In this document: positions 34,195-42,807 of the stretch, piece by piece
How the letters are laid out: every line of letters starts with the position of its first letter
Position numbering within the stretch: position 1 is the first letter of the stretch
Assembly (NCBI GenBank): GCA_040398465.1
Contig: JBBAUA010000010.1
Location: forward strand, 1 to 64,000
DNA length: 64,000 nucleotides
Reading direction: 5' to 3'
From: UBA7672 sp040398465
GTDB taxonomy: Bacteria > Pseudomonadota > Alphaproteobacteria > Caulobacterales > Hyphomonadaceae
Notes under the pieces: generated by a model
Seen by the model: only the letters and a program-made list of their open reading frames with translations
Told to the model about the DNA's origin: nothing
Databases searched by the model: none
Made by a program: the position numbers and the translations under genes

Positions 34195-35253
34195 ATGGTC
34201 TCGGTGCTTGAGGAATTCCGGCTGCAATCGCGGTTCTGCGGCGAATTCGGCTCGCCTTTCACCCGCGACTTGCTGGCGCGCGCGGCCGACGACATCGCCG
34301 CGGGCGGGATCGTTGCGCAGCTCACAGACGGATGGCCGGGGTCGCCGCGAACAGCTGCCGTGTCGCTTCGACTTGCCGGCGCGTTGCATGCGGCCGTGCT
34401 GACGGCGCGCGATCCGGCGCTCACCGCGGAGTATCCGCACGCGCGCGTCGACTGGTCGATGGACGCGGTCTGGCCGCTTGCCGAAGCCTTCCTTCGCCGC
34501 GACGAAGCATGGGTGCGCGGCTTCATGCGCTCGCCGCCGCAAACCAACGAGACGGCGCGCTCCACCGGGCTTGCCTGCGGCTTCCTGTGGCTGGCCGAGC
34601 AAGCGCCGCAGCCTTCTCACATGCTCGAACTCGGGGCGAGCGCAGGGCTGAACATCAACTGGGACCGCTTCGCCTATGCGCATCCGCCGTGGGGCAGGGA
34701 GCGTATTGCAGGGCCCTTCATGCCGACGCTGATCACCGGAGCGGTTCCTGGCTGGCGTGACATCTCCGTTGCTTCACGCGCGGCGTGCGACCAGAATCCA
34801 CTCTATCCGTCGAGCAGTCACGACCAACTGCGGCTCCGCGCCTATATCTGGCCCGACCAGACGGCGCGGCTGGAGCGTCTTGACGCTGCGCTGGCTCTTG
34901 CCCAGCTGCAAGGCGTGCAAGTCGAGAAGGCAGATGCAGCTGCATGGATCCAGTCGAAGCTGGCAGGCGAACTGCCGAACGGGACGACGATCGTCTATCA
35001 CTCCGTTTTCCTGCAATACCCTCCAGCGGACGTACGCGAGGCCATCGGCGCGGCGCTCGAGGGGGCGGGCGCCCGCACGACAACAACAAGGCAGCTCGCC
35101 CGCGTAAGCTTCGAGCCCGAGAGCGTCGTCGGCGGACCGCACGGTTCGGCGCGATATGTGCTGCACGTCACGCGGTGGGTGAACGGCCAGCGCAGCGAAG
35201 CCACGCTGGCCGATGTCGATCCGCATGGGCGGACACTGACCTGGCTGGCCTGA
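34195..35253 (+). CDS. DUF2332 family protein
   Basis: A 352-residue protein of the uncharacterised DUF2332 family. Typical segments are FRLQSRFCGEFGSPFTRDLL, PQTNETARSTGLACGFLWLA, HMLELGASAGLNINWDRFAY and YHSVFLQYPPADVREAI. The LELGASAGLN motif resembles the SAM-binding loop of class I methyltransferases (E/D-x-G-x-G-x-G), and the order of strands around it would fit, so a methyltransferase-like activity is possible. It is convergent with gcvPB, one base apart. Confidence 0.78.
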   Translation: MVSVLEEFRLQSRFCGEFGSPFTRDLLARAADDIAAGGIVAQLTDGWPGSPRTAAVSLRLAGALHAAVLTARDPALTAEYPHARVDWSMDAVWPLAEAFLRRDEAWVRGFMRSPPQTNETARSTGLACGFLWLAEQAPQPSHMLELGASAGLNINWDRFAYAHPPWGRERIAGPFMPTLITGAVPGWRDISVASRAACDQNPLYPSSSHDQLRLRAYIWPDQTARLERLDAALALAQLQGVQVEKADAAAWIQSKLAGELPNGTTIVYHSVFLQYPPADVREAIGAALEGAGARTTTTRQLARVSFEPESVVGGPHGSARYVLHVTRWVNGQRSEATLADVDPHGRTLTWLA

Positions 35254-35254
35254 C

Positions 35255-36826
35255 CTATTCAGCCGCTTTCAGCGTCGGCGGCTCCGGCGTCCATTTCAGA
35301 CGTGGGCTACGGGCGGCGCGCGTTTCGTCAAGGCGGCGGGCGGGAGCGAGATGCGGCGCCGTCTTCAGCGACGGGTCCTTCTGCACCGCGCGGCGGGCGA
35401 TCGAGGCGAGCGCGTCACAGAAGCGATCGAGTTCGGCTTTCGATTCCGTCTCGGTCGGCTCGATCAGCATGGCGCCGTGGACGACGAGCGGGAAATACAT
35501 CGTCATCGGGTGATAGCCCTCGTCGATCAGGCCCTTGGCGATGTCGATGGTCTCGACGCCCGTATCCTTCAGGAAGCCGTCCGAGAACAGCGCCTCGTGC
35601 ATGCAATACCCTTCGAACGCCGGCGACATCAGCGGCTTCAGGCGCGCGAGGATGTAGTTGGCGTTGAGCACGGCGTCTTCGGCCACCTGGCGCAGGCCGT
35701 CGGCGCCGTGGCTGAGAATGTAGGCGAGGGCGCGGGTGAACATGCCCATCTGGCCATGGAAGGCGCACATGCGGCCGAACGACTCCGGCGCCTCGGAGTG
35801 GTGTTCAACGAAGCGCAGGCCTTCGGCAGTTTTCACGATGAAGGGCACCGGTGCGTATGGTGCGAGGGCTTCCGAGAGAACCGTCGGGCCGGAGCCTGGG
35901 CCTCCTCCGCCATGCGGCGTGGAGAAGGTCTTGTGCAGGTTGATGTGCATGGCGTCGACGCCGAGGTCGCCGGGCCGGACGCGACCAACAATGGCGTTGA
36001 AGTTGGCGCCGTCGCAGTAGAAGTAGCCGCCAGCCGCGTGGATCAGGTCGGCGATCGTCCTGATATCGCGTTCGAACAGTCCGCACGTGTTCGGGTTGGT
36101 CAGCATGATGCCGGCGACGTCAGACGAGTCGACCAGCTTGGATTTCAGGTCTTCCAGGTCCACGCGGCCATCGTCGGCGGCGTTGATCTCGTCGATGATA
36201 AAGCCGCACTGCGCGGCGGTGGCGGGGTTGGTGCCGTGGGCGGACACAGGCACCAGCACGCGCTTGCGCGTCTCGCCTTCGCCCCGCGCGATGAGCGCGG
36301 CGCGGATCGCCAGCATGCCGGCAAGCTCGCCATGCGCGCCGGCTTTCGGGCTCATTGCAACGGCGGGCATGTTGGTGAGCTTCATCAGCCAGTCGGCCAG
36401 TTCCTCGATCACTTCGAGCGCACCCTGCACGGTCGATTGCGGCTGCATCGGGTGAACGTCGGCGAAGCCGGGCAGGCGGGCGACTTTTTCGTTCAGCCTC
36501 GGATTATGCTTCATGGTGCACGAGCCGAGCGGGAAAAGCCCTAGATCGATGGCATAGTTTTTCTGGCTGAGGCGCACGTAATGGCGCACGGCTTCCGGCT
36601 CAGTGAGGCCGGGCAGACCTGTCTGCGCTCCGCGTGTGACGCCGCCAAGGCGGCTCTTCACACCCTTTGGCGTGGCAAGATCGACGCCGGACTTCTCGGT
36701 CGAGCCGATCTCGAAGATCAGGCCCTCGGCCTGCAGCAGGCCCTTGGAGCCAGATACTGTCGTTCGCGTTCCTGCGCTATCGGCGGCGCTGATGGAGGTG
36801 GGACGGCCGGTTGAGTTCATGGTCAT
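35255..36826 (-). CDS. gcvPB: Glycine dehydrogenase (decarboxylating) subunit 2
   Basis: A 523-residue subunit of the P protein, which decarboxylates glycine and passes the aminomethyl group to GcvH. The pyridoxal-phosphate Lys lies in MHINLHKTFSTPHGGGGPG. LGSCTMKHNPRLNEKVARLP and MSPKAGAHGELAGMLAIRA are conserved in this subunit. The start was put at 36826, where ATG overlaps the gcvPA stop (TAATG), instead of the longer frame at 36883. An ATG two codons later is an alternative. It is the last gene of the gcvT-gcvH-paiB-gcvPA-gcvPB operon. Confidence 0.93.
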   Translation of the reverse strand: MTMNSTGRPTSISAADSAGTRTTVSGSKGLLQAEGLIFEIGSTEKSGVDLATPKGVKSRLGGVTRGAQTGLPGLTEPEAVRHYVRLSQKNYAIDLGLFPLGSCTMKHNPRLNEKVARLPGFADVHPMQPQSTVQGALEVIEELADWLMKLTNMPAVAMSPKAGAHGELAGMLAIRAALIARGEGETRKRVLVPVSAHGTNPATAAQCGFIIDEINAADDGRVDLEDLKSKLVDSSDVAGIMLTNPNTCGLFERDIRTIADLIHAAGGYFYCDGANFNAIVGRVRPGDLGVDAMHINLHKTFSTPHGGGGPGSGPTVLSEALAPYAPVPFIVKTAEGLRFVEHHSEAPESFGRMCAFHGQMGMFTRALAYILSHGADGLRQVAEDAVLNANYILARLKPLMSPAFEGYCMHEALFSDGFLKDTGVETIDIAKGLIDEGYHPMTMYFPLVVHGAMLIEPTETESKAELDRFCDALASIARRAVQKDPSLKTAPHLAPARRLDETRAARSPRLKWTPEPPTLKAAE

Positions 36827-38172
36827 TACAGCACCTTCGCCAGAGCGGCGGCATAAGCCTTGATGTCTTGAGCGGTCGCGCATTCCGTCGCTGCCGCAAT
36901 GATCACATTGTCCATCCCCGCTCCCGGGAAGAGCCGTGAGACGCGGACACCGCCGATGACGTCCTGCTTCTCGAGTGCGGCAAGAACCTCGTCGGCCGGC
37001 TTCGGCGTCGAGAAGGCGATCTCGTTGAAGTAGCGTTGTGTGAGCACCGTCACGCCCTTCACTGCCGCGAGCGCATCCGCGAGGTCGCAGGCCGCCTCAT
37101 GGTTCAGCGTGGCGAGCTGCGTCAGGCCCTTGTCGCCCAGCAGTGTCATGTGCGCGGTGAATGCGAGCATGCAGAGGCCGCTGTTGGTGCAGATGTTGCT
37201 CGTCGCCTTGTCTCTCCGAATATGCTGCTCGCGCGTGGACAGCGTCAGCACGAATCCGCGCTTGCCGTCTGCATCCACCGTTTCACCGCAGAGGCGGCCG
37301 GGCATTTGCCGCATGAATTTCGACTTACATGTGAAGAGACCGACATACGGTCCGCCGAAGCCGAGCGGAACGCCGATCGACTGGCCTTCGCCAACCGCGA
37401 TGTCGGCCCCCATCTCGCCGGGTGTCTTCACGAGCCCTAGCGAGACAACTTCGGTGAACACGGTGACGAGCAGTGCGCCCCTGGCATGCGCGGCGTCGGC
37501 GACAGGCGACAAGTCCGTCAACGTGCCGAAGACGTTGGGCGACTGGCCGATGACGCAGGCGGCTTCGTCCGTTACCGCTTTGGCAAGTTCGAGTTCGCCA
37601 TCTACGGCGGGATCGAGCTGGATAACTTTGATCCCCGCAGCTTCGCACAGCGTGCGTGTCGTGTCCGCATAGTGCGGATGCAGGCCGCCGGACATGATGA
37701 CGGTGTTCCGCTTCGTCACGCGGCAGGCCATCACGGCGGCCTCGGCGCAGGCGGTAGAGCCATCGTACATCGAGGCGTTCGCCACCTCCATGCCTGTCAA
37801 CGCCGCCACCTGCGTCTGGAACTCGAACATCGCCTGCAGCGTGCCCTGCGCTATCTCGGGCTGGTAGGGCGTGTAGGTGGTGAGGAATTCGGAGCGCTGG
37901 ATGATGTGGTCCACGCTGGCGGGGATGTGATGCTTGTAGGCGCCGCAGCCGACGAAGAATGGACCGTCGCTAGCTGCGCGGTTCTTTCTCGACAACTTGG
38001 TCATGTGCCGCTCGACCTCGAGCTCGCCCTGGTGGTTGGGCAGGTTCGGGACGGGACCCTTGAGACGCGCCGCGGCAGGAACGTCGCCATAGAAATCGTC
38101 TACCGACTTCGCACCGATGGCCTTCAGCATGGCCGCGCGGTCGTCTGCGGTGAGGGGGAGGTAGCGCATCAC
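36826..38172 (-). CDS. gcvPA: Glycine dehydrogenase (decarboxylating) subunit 1
   Basis: A 448-residue subunit that pairs with GcvPB. It opens MRYLPLTADDRAAMLKAIG, has FVGCGAYKHHIPASVDHIIQ and the substrate-channel part TPYQPEIAQGTLQAMFEFQT, and ends AYAAALAKVL. It lacks the pyridoxal-phosphate Lys, which is normal for this subunit. The start overlaps the paiB stop by four bases (ATGA), and the stop overlaps the gcvPB start. Subunits are split here, unlike the fused GcvP of E. coli. Confidence 0.93.
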   Translation of the reverse strand: MMRYLPLTADDRAAMLKAIGAKSVDDFYGDVPAAARLKGPVPNLPNHQGELEVERHMTKLSRKNRAASDGPFFVGCGAYKHHIPASVDHIIQRSEFLTTYTPYQPEIAQGTLQAMFEFQTQVAALTGMEVANASMYDGSTACAEAAVMACRVTKRNTVIMSGGLHPHYADTTRTLCEAAGIKVIQLDPAVDGELELAKAVTDEAACVIGQSPNVFGTLTDLSPVADAAHARGALLVTVFTEVVSLGLVKTPGEMGADIAVGEGQSIGVPLGFGGPYVGLFTCKSKFMRQMPGRLCGETVDADGKRGFVLTLSTREQHIRRDKATSNICTNSGLCMLAFTAHMTLLGDKGLTQLATLNHEAACDLADALAAVKGVTVLTQRYFNEIAFSTPKPADEVLAALEKQDVIGGVRVSRLFPGAGMDNVIIAAATECATAQDIKAYAAALAKVL

Positions 38173-38807
38173 AATACCTTCTTCGTCATCTCTGCCGCGA
38201 GTTGCCGCGCGGCGTGATCGTTGGAATGGGTAAAACCGTTGAGGACCCCGGCGCGGTCGCCTTCCGGCCGGTTCTGAGAAAGCTTGGCGATGCCTTCGAT
38301 CGTCGCGATCGTCAGACGTACGCCGACGATGGCGTTCAGCATCTTCGCGATGTAGTCGTCCGGCGCGTCAGTGACTTTCCATGGAGCCGCCGTCGGCTGT
38401 TCCATTGCATCAGTCATCTGGCTCACCTGCTGATGTAACGCGTGGGCATCATCGAAGGTCGCGCCTGCGCCAGTGACGTGGACGGCCATGTAGTTCCATG
38501 TCGGCACCACTTTACCGTGCTCGCGCTTGGAGAGGTAGAGCGAGGGCGTCACATAAGCGTCCGGACCGGTGAAGATCGCCAAGGCCTGTGCGCCGCGCGC
38601 GGCCGCAATTGCGAGCGGATTGTTGCGCGCGACATGGCCTTCGAGTGTTGCGGGCTTACCATCAGCGTCCCGCTTCAGGATCATCGGAATGTGCGCCGCA
38701 AGCGGACCCGCTTCGCCGGAAACCACAAGCGTTGCGAAATGGCGCGCCTCGATGAAGGCGGCCAACTCGGCTGTGTCGTCGATACGGAAGTGCGCAGGCG
38801 CGTGCAT
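38169..38807 (-). CDS. PaiB-type FMN-binding protein inside the gcv operon
   Basis: A 212-residue PaiB-family protein (FMN-binding, split-barrel flavin fold). It has FRIDDTAELAAFIEARHFAT, AAHIPMILKRDADGKPATLE, GHVARNNPLAI and VTPSLYLSKREHGKVVPTWN, ending with the conserved ASRNRPEGD-like KLSQNRPEGDRAGVLNGF. In Bacillus PaiB is linked to repression of sporulation and protease genes, but in proteobacteria the role is unknown. The TTG at 38810 immediately before the ATG at 38807 is less likely to be used. The gene lies between gcvH and gcvPA with a gap of 7 bases and an overlap of 4, so it is co-transcribed with the glycine-cleavage genes. Confidence 0.85.
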   Translation of the reverse strand: MHAPAHFRIDDTAELAAFIEARHFATLVVSGEAGPLAAHIPMILKRDADGKPATLEGHVARNNPLAIAAARGAQALAIFTGPDAYVTPSLYLSKREHGKVVPTWNYMAVHVTGAGATFDDAHALHQQVSQMTDAMEQPTAAPWKVTDAPDDYIAKMLNAIVGVRLTIATIEGIAKLSQNRPEGDRAGVLNGFTHSNDHAARQLAAEMTKKVL

Positions 38808-38814
38808 CAACGGC

Positions 38815-39186
38815 TCACTGGCTGGCGCAGAAGGCGTCGTAGGCGGCCTTGTCCATCAGGCCGGTGAGCTGGCCCTTGTCGGCGAGCTTGATCTTCACGA
38901 ACCAGCCGCCGCCTTCCGGGTCCTCGTTCACCTTGGCAGGCTCGTCCACAATCGCCGCGTTGGCGGCAGTGACTTCGCCGGTGACAGGTGCGTAGACATC
39001 CGAGGCGGCCTTCACCGACTCAACGACGGCCATATCGGCTTCCTTCTTCACCGACTTGCCCACATCCGGCAGTTCGACGAACACGACATCACCGAGCTTC
39101 TCGGCGGCAAACTTCGTGATGCCCACTGTGCCGACGTCGCCGTCGACACTGATCCACTCGTGCTCACTGGTGTAATACGTGGTCAT
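38815..39186 (-). CDS. gcvH: Glycine cleavage system H protein
   Basis: A 123-residue lipoyl carrier protein. The lipoylated Lys lies in MAVVESVKAASDVYAPVTGE (Lys of the ESVKAASD motif). The start MTTYYTSEHEWISVDGDVGT and the ending TGLMDKAAYDAFCASQ are typical. It shuttles the aminomethyl group between the P, T and L proteins. It lies 12 bases after gcvT. lpd, which reoxidises it, is not in the window. Confidence 0.94.
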   Translation of the reverse strand: MTTYYTSEHEWISVDGDVGTVGITKFAAEKLGDVVFVELPDVGKSVKKEADMAVVESVKAASDVYAPVTGEVTAANAAIVDEPAKVNEDPEGGGWFVKIKLADKGQLTGLMDKAAYDAFCASQ

Positions 39187-39198
39187 CTCAATTCCCCT

Positions 39199-40359
39199 CT
39201 AGCGTTTGTACTTCGCAGGCACGAACGGCAGCGTGGCGACTTCCGCCTCCAGCGCCTTGCCACGTACGATCAGTTTCAGCGGCGTGCCGGCCTTGGCGTA
39301 GGTCGTGTCGACATAGCCTTGCGCGACCGGCCCGTTCACCGTCGGACCGAAGCCGCCCGACGTGACGACGCCGATGGTTTCGCCGTCGGTGTTCTGAATT
39401 TCCGTCCCCTCGCGCGCCGGCGCGCGGCCCAGCGGCCTGATCCCGACGCGCCTCGATGGCACGCCTTCCTTCAGTTCGCGCAGGATACGGGTGGCGCCAG
39501 GAAAGTCGCCGCGTTCGCGCCTGGCCTTGGAGATCATCCACGCCAGGGAGGCGGCGACGGGCGTCTTGGAGATGTCGATGTCATGGCCATAGAGGCACAT
39601 CCCGCCTTCGAGCCGGAGCGAGTCGCGGGCGCCGAGGCCGATGGGTTTGACGCGAGGATCTTCGAGCAGGCGGTTGGCGAAAGCCTCGCCGTGCTCGGCG
39701 GGAACGAGGATCTCGAATCCATCTTCGCCGGTGTAGCCGCAGCGGGTGGCGATGACATTGCCGAAGGCGGTCGTCTTGATCTCGCGGAATGTCATGAAGG
39801 TGAGCGGCACAGCGTCGGGCAGGATTCCAGCGATCACCGCTTCGGCCTCTGGTCCCTGGATGGCCACAAGCGCCCGATCATCCGCCCGCCTGAGTTCCGC
39901 TTCCGCGCCGGCCGCCTTTTCGATCAGGGCGAAGTCGTTCTCTTTCGTACCGGCGTTCACGACGATGTAGAGTGTGCCTTGCTGATCATCGCGGTCCGGG
40001 CGGCCGATCATCAGGTCGTCAATGATGCCGCCATTCTCGTTCAGCAGCACGGTGAGTTGCACCTTGCCGGGCGCGAGACTGGCGATATCGGACGGAACCA
40101 GCCTTTCAACGATCGACGCGATCCTGCGGTGGGCTTCGTCGCCGCCGCCAAGTTGGGGGAGCGAAAGGAAACTCGGCCCCATATGCGAGACGTCGAACAG
40201 CCCGGCGTGTGTCCGCGTCCAGTTGTGCTCGGCCATGATGCCGTCGGCGTACTGGATCGGCATGTCGTAGCCGCCAAACTCGGCCATGCGCGCGGCAAGG
40301 CGGGTGTGCAGCCCATGCAGAGCGGTCGTTTTCAGGGGGGTAGTCGATACGTCCGCCAT
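39199..40359 (-). CDS. gcvT: Aminomethyltransferase (glycine cleavage T protein)
   Basis: A 386-residue folate-binding enzyme that releases ammonia and makes methylenetetrahydrofolate from aminomethyl-GcvH. It has MAEFGGYDMPIQYADGIMAE, TRTHAGLFDVSHMG and the folate-site segment TGEDGFEILVPAEHGEAFAN. The C-terminal barrel has GVVTSGGFGPTVNGPVAQGY. Start: ATG at 40359, because GGAG lies five bases upstream; GTG at 40365 is in frame but overlaps that site. Its ribosome-binding site is part of a stem formed with the 3' end of the glycine riboswitch. It is the first gene of the operon. Confidence 0.94.
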   Translation of the reverse strand: MADVSTTPLKTTALHGLHTRLAARMAEFGGYDMPIQYADGIMAEHNWTRTHAGLFDVSHMGPSFLSLPQLGGGDEAHRRIASIVERLVPSDIASLAPGKVQLTVLLNENGGIIDDLMIGRPDRDDQQGTLYIVVNAGTKENDFALIEKAAGAEAELRRADDRALVAIQGPEAEAVIAGILPDAVPLTFMTFREIKTTAFGNVIATRCGYTGEDGFEILVPAEHGEAFANRLLEDPRVKPIGLGARDSLRLEGGMCLYGHDIDISKTPVAASLAWMISKARRERGDFPGATRILRELKEGVPSRRVGIRPLGRAPAREGTEIQNTDGETIGVVTSGGFGPTVNGPVAQGYVDTTYAKAGTPLKLIVRGKALEAEVATLPFVPAKYKR

Positions 40360-40365
40360 AACCAC

Positions 40366-40416
40366 TCCGACAGCTGCGCAGCACCGCGTAATCGCGATTG
40401 CGCCCCCGCTGTCGGA
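40366..40416 (-). promoter_or_regulatory. Stem that can mask the gcvT ribosome-binding site
   Basis: A perfect 9-bp inverted repeat, tccgacagc (leftward strand 40416-40408) and gctgtcgga (40374-40366), spans the end of the second glycine aptamer and the gcvT Shine-Dalgarno sequence GGAG (40369-40366). The upstream arm overlaps the closing strand of the aptamer. Glycine binding could therefore free the ribosome-binding site and switch translation on. The repeat is seen; the switching mechanism is inferred. Confidence 0.65.
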
Positions 40417-40603
40417 TATGCCTGAGAGATTCCCGTCTCCCCATCCAAACAGGGATGGTTTGAAGCGCTTACTCCGTCGGCGGCGGAACCAAATCCGCGC
40501 TTTCCAGCGTTGTCGTCACTCCCGCGGCCCTTTTGCCTGAGCGTTTCCGGGGCGGTTGCGCCTTCGGCGGCTGCTAGTGGTTGCAGCTCTCTCCCGCGGG
40601 GAT
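40403..40603 (-). ncRNA. Tandem glycine riboswitch
   Basis: The leader of gcvT holds two glycine aptamers in series. The first (about 40603-40521) has cgggagagagctgc, gccgaaggcgcaacc, ggaaacgctcaggcaaaagg and a closing ccgcggg that pairs with its start. The second (about 40490-40403) has cgacggagtaagcgc, caaaccatccc, gggaatctctcaggcatatc and a closing region before a 9-bp stem at gcvT. The conserved 'CTCAGGCA' and 'CAACC/AAACC' cores are present in both. Tandem glycine riboswitches normally activate gcv genes when glycine is high. Confidence 0.92.
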
Positions 40604-40852
40604 CGATCGACCTTGCCGGCAGCACGCGCCTCCCGGCTGGCGCTGACGTCGGCGTCATCTGCCCTTGGGCGGGGGCGGGCGTCAATGGCGCCTGTGCGCC
40701 AAGGTTGGGGATGGCGCAGAACCAGTGGCTTATGGCCGCCGATCATGCAGTTGACGCTCAAACCGTGCGGCGCCTCCGCGATTGCCGATGTTTAATCGCG
40801 TCAGATGATCAACCGGTTCGCCACCGATATCCGCTGACTTACATCGACTCTC
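40604..40852. other. Divergent upstream region of gcvT and FkbM gene
   Basis: About 250 bases between the riboswitch and the FkbM-type gene. It should hold the gcv promoter on one strand and the promoter of the methyltransferase gene on the other. I could not pick out a convincing -35/-10 pair. No gene is supported here. Confidence 0.4.
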
Positions 40853-41767
40853 ATGTCGATCATCCCCAGCCTGCGCTATCACCTTGGTCTTTCGCGTGCC
40901 TTTGGCCTGCCGACCGCGATATCTGTCGGTATCCGCCGCCGCCTGGGCATTCGCCACCCCGTGACGGTTCGCTGGCGGGGCGGGTCCATCGTCCTCAGGC
41001 CGCGCGAGAGCGATCCTGTCGTGGCGTCCTCCGTACTTGGATGGGATGAGTACGGGATGGGCGAGCGGGCAGAGACCGCGCTGACCCGCCTGGCGGACCG
41101 CTGGAACGCCAGAGGTCACACGCCGGTCATCATCGATGGTGGCGCGAACGTCGGTTACGCGGCGCTGCATTTTGCCGAGCGGTTTCCGCAAGCGACAATC
41201 ATCGCCGTGGAACCCAATCCTGAAACGTTCGAAATTCTCAAGGCGAACTGCGCGCGGCATTCGCAGATCAGAACAGTATTCGGCGCGCTCTGGTCTCATG
41301 GCCGCGGCGTGTCGCTCCATTCGGACCGCGACAGTTCGTGGGCAGACAAAGTTGGCGAGGGGATCATCGATACTCCTTCGCTGCTGCTGCAGGACCTGAT
41401 GAAAACCGTGCCCGGCGGACTGCCCCTGATCATCAAGCCTGATATCGAGGGCGCGGAGGGGGAAGTATGCCGCTCGTCGCCCGAGTTATTGCGCAAGGCG
41501 GCATGCCTGCTGATCGAACCCCACGACTATCTGAACCCGGGATCTTCCTGCCTGTCTCCGTTGTATGACGCCTTGAAGGGGCGGCGGGTCGATACGTTGC
41601 TGGTTGGCGATTACATCGCCTTGATCGCTTCCAGCCTGGTCAGAGACGTTGATGCGGCAGCGCCGGACTTGCCGCAAGCTGTTGCCTTCGTTCGCGAGCC
41701 GCGGCAGACGCCGGTCAGGTCAGTTCAGGTGCAGCCTGCTCTACACGCCGGCCCACTGTCTGACTGA
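40853..41767 (+). CDS. FkbM-family methyltransferase
   Basis: A 304-residue class I methyltransferase. The SAM-binding loop is VIIDGGANVGYAALHFAERF (motif I), followed by the acidic end of strand 2, IIAVEPNPETFEILKANC. The FkbM signature IIKPDIEGAEGEVCRSSPEL is present (usual form K-x-D-x-E-G-x-E). FkbM enzymes mostly O-methylate sugars or small molecules of capsules, LPS or secondary metabolites. There is no sugar-polymer locus nearby, so the target is not known. No strong ribosome-binding site is seen. Confidence 0.82.
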   Translation: MSIIPSLRYHLGLSRAFGLPTAISVGIRRRLGIRHPVTVRWRGGSIVLRPRESDPVVASSVLGWDEYGMGERAETALTRLADRWNARGHTPVIIDGGANVGYAALHFAERFPQATIIAVEPNPETFEILKANCARHSQIRTVFGALWSHGRGVSLHSDRDSSWADKVGEGIIDTPSLLLQDLMKTVPGGLPLIIKPDIEGAEGEVCRSSPELLRKAACLLIEPHDYLNPGSSCLSPLYDALKGRRVDTLLVGDYIALIASSLVRDVDAAAPDLPQAVAFVREPRQTPVRSVQVQPALHAGPLSD

Positions 41768-41791
41768 GGTCAACGGTCGCAGCTGGCGCTG

Positions 41792-42673
41792 TTACGCGGC
41801 CCGCGTGCGGCCCAGGCGCTTGTCGACGACCTTCCTCAGGCCCGCGATAAGCTTCTCGCGCTCGTCGTAATGCTCGCCGGTCAGGACGCCGAGCGTGTGC
41901 ATGGCATCTATGTGGGTCGTCAGGACTTCGGGATCCGGTGTGCCCGTCGCCCCGATGGCGCTGATGTAACGGCCCAGTGACTTGGCGGCTTCGCCCATCA
42001 TCTGGTCCTTGATCTCATCGGCCTTCAGCTCGGCTTCCTTCACTGCGAAGAAGATTTCGCGCAGCTTGCGGCGATCGCCCGGCGTAAGGCCCGTGGCGAG
42101 CTCGCTGATCTTCTTGACGCAGGCGCGAACAGCCACGCGGTTCGGTTCCTGTTCCCACGGCGCCAGGTTCGACGGATCACCCACGGGATCGACGAAGCGG
42201 CGCAGCGGGCCATTGTAGGAATCGATCATGCGCCGGCGGCGGCATGGTCCGACATAGACGGCGCAGTCGATGAACTCGCGGGGGCGGTCAAGCACGGACT
42301 TCACGCGTAGCATCACGGCTTGCGACGAGAACGGGCGGGCGAGCATCTCGTCCACGCCACTCTGCTGGGCGGCGTCGAGGAAGGCCTTGGTCGGCGTGTC
42401 CGTCATGACGATGATCGACGTCTGCCGCGACACGTCGCGATAGCCGGCGCGGATCATGCGCGTGAATTCCAGACCGGACAGGCCGGGAATGCGCGAGGCC
42501 GTGATGACGATGCGTGGCTGCAGTTCGGCGGTCAGCGCCAGCAGCTCCTCGCCATCGCGAACGATCGTGATCATGAAAAAGCCAGCAGCGCGCAGAACCT
42601 CGGCAAGCAGGTTGCGCGAATGCGGGTCAGAATCTGCAATCAGGAAAGTAGGCGGCGCGTTACGGCTAGACAT
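41792..42673 (-). CDS. Response regulator with degenerate receiver domain
   Basis: A 293-residue protein. Residues 8-125 form a CheY-like receiver: FLIADSDPHSRNLLAEVLRA keeps the acidic start (Asp14, Asp16), but the phospho-acceptor position is Ala59 in IVITASRIPGLSG. The conserved Lys near the end is replaced by Arg (EMLARPFSS). Phosphorylation at the normal site is therefore not possible. The C-terminal half (about 150-293) is helical and has no DNA-binding motif that I recognise; it has ACVKKISELATGLTPGDRRK and EAELKADEIKDQMMGEAAKS. The fold may act as a protein-interaction module, as in some Caulobacter cell-cycle regulators. No histidine kinase is adjacent. Confidence 0.78.
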   Translation of the reverse strand: MSSRNAPPTFLIADSDPHSRNLLAEVLRAAGFFMITIVRDGEELLALTAELQPRIVITASRIPGLSGLEFTRMIRAGYRDVSRQTSIIVMTDTPTKAFLDAAQQSGVDEMLARPFSSQAVMLRVKSVLDRPREFIDCAVYVGPCRRRRMIDSYNGPLRRFVDPVGDPSNLAPWEQEPNRVAVRACVKKISELATGLTPGDRRKLREIFFAVKEAELKADEIKDQMMGEAAKSLGRYISAIGATGTPDPEVLTTHIDAMHTLGVLTGEHYDEREKLIAGLRKVVDKRLGRTRAA

Positions 42674-42807
42674 TATTCCTTGCCCCTTGGACGGTCCTCA
42701 TGCCTACCAAAACAGGGTTAAGGTCCAATCCGCGCCCGCGTCGCAAGTTCAGCGACGCCGATATACGCCTCGTTAGGAAATTGGCGCGGCCCGGTCAGGG
42801 CCCGCAA

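Noticed and set aside
38569..40425. A 618-codon rightward open frame
   Set aside because: It is antisense to gcvH and gcvT. Those genes have full family motifs, and the antisense product is Arg/Gly/His-rich with no motif. High GC content makes long antisense frames common here.
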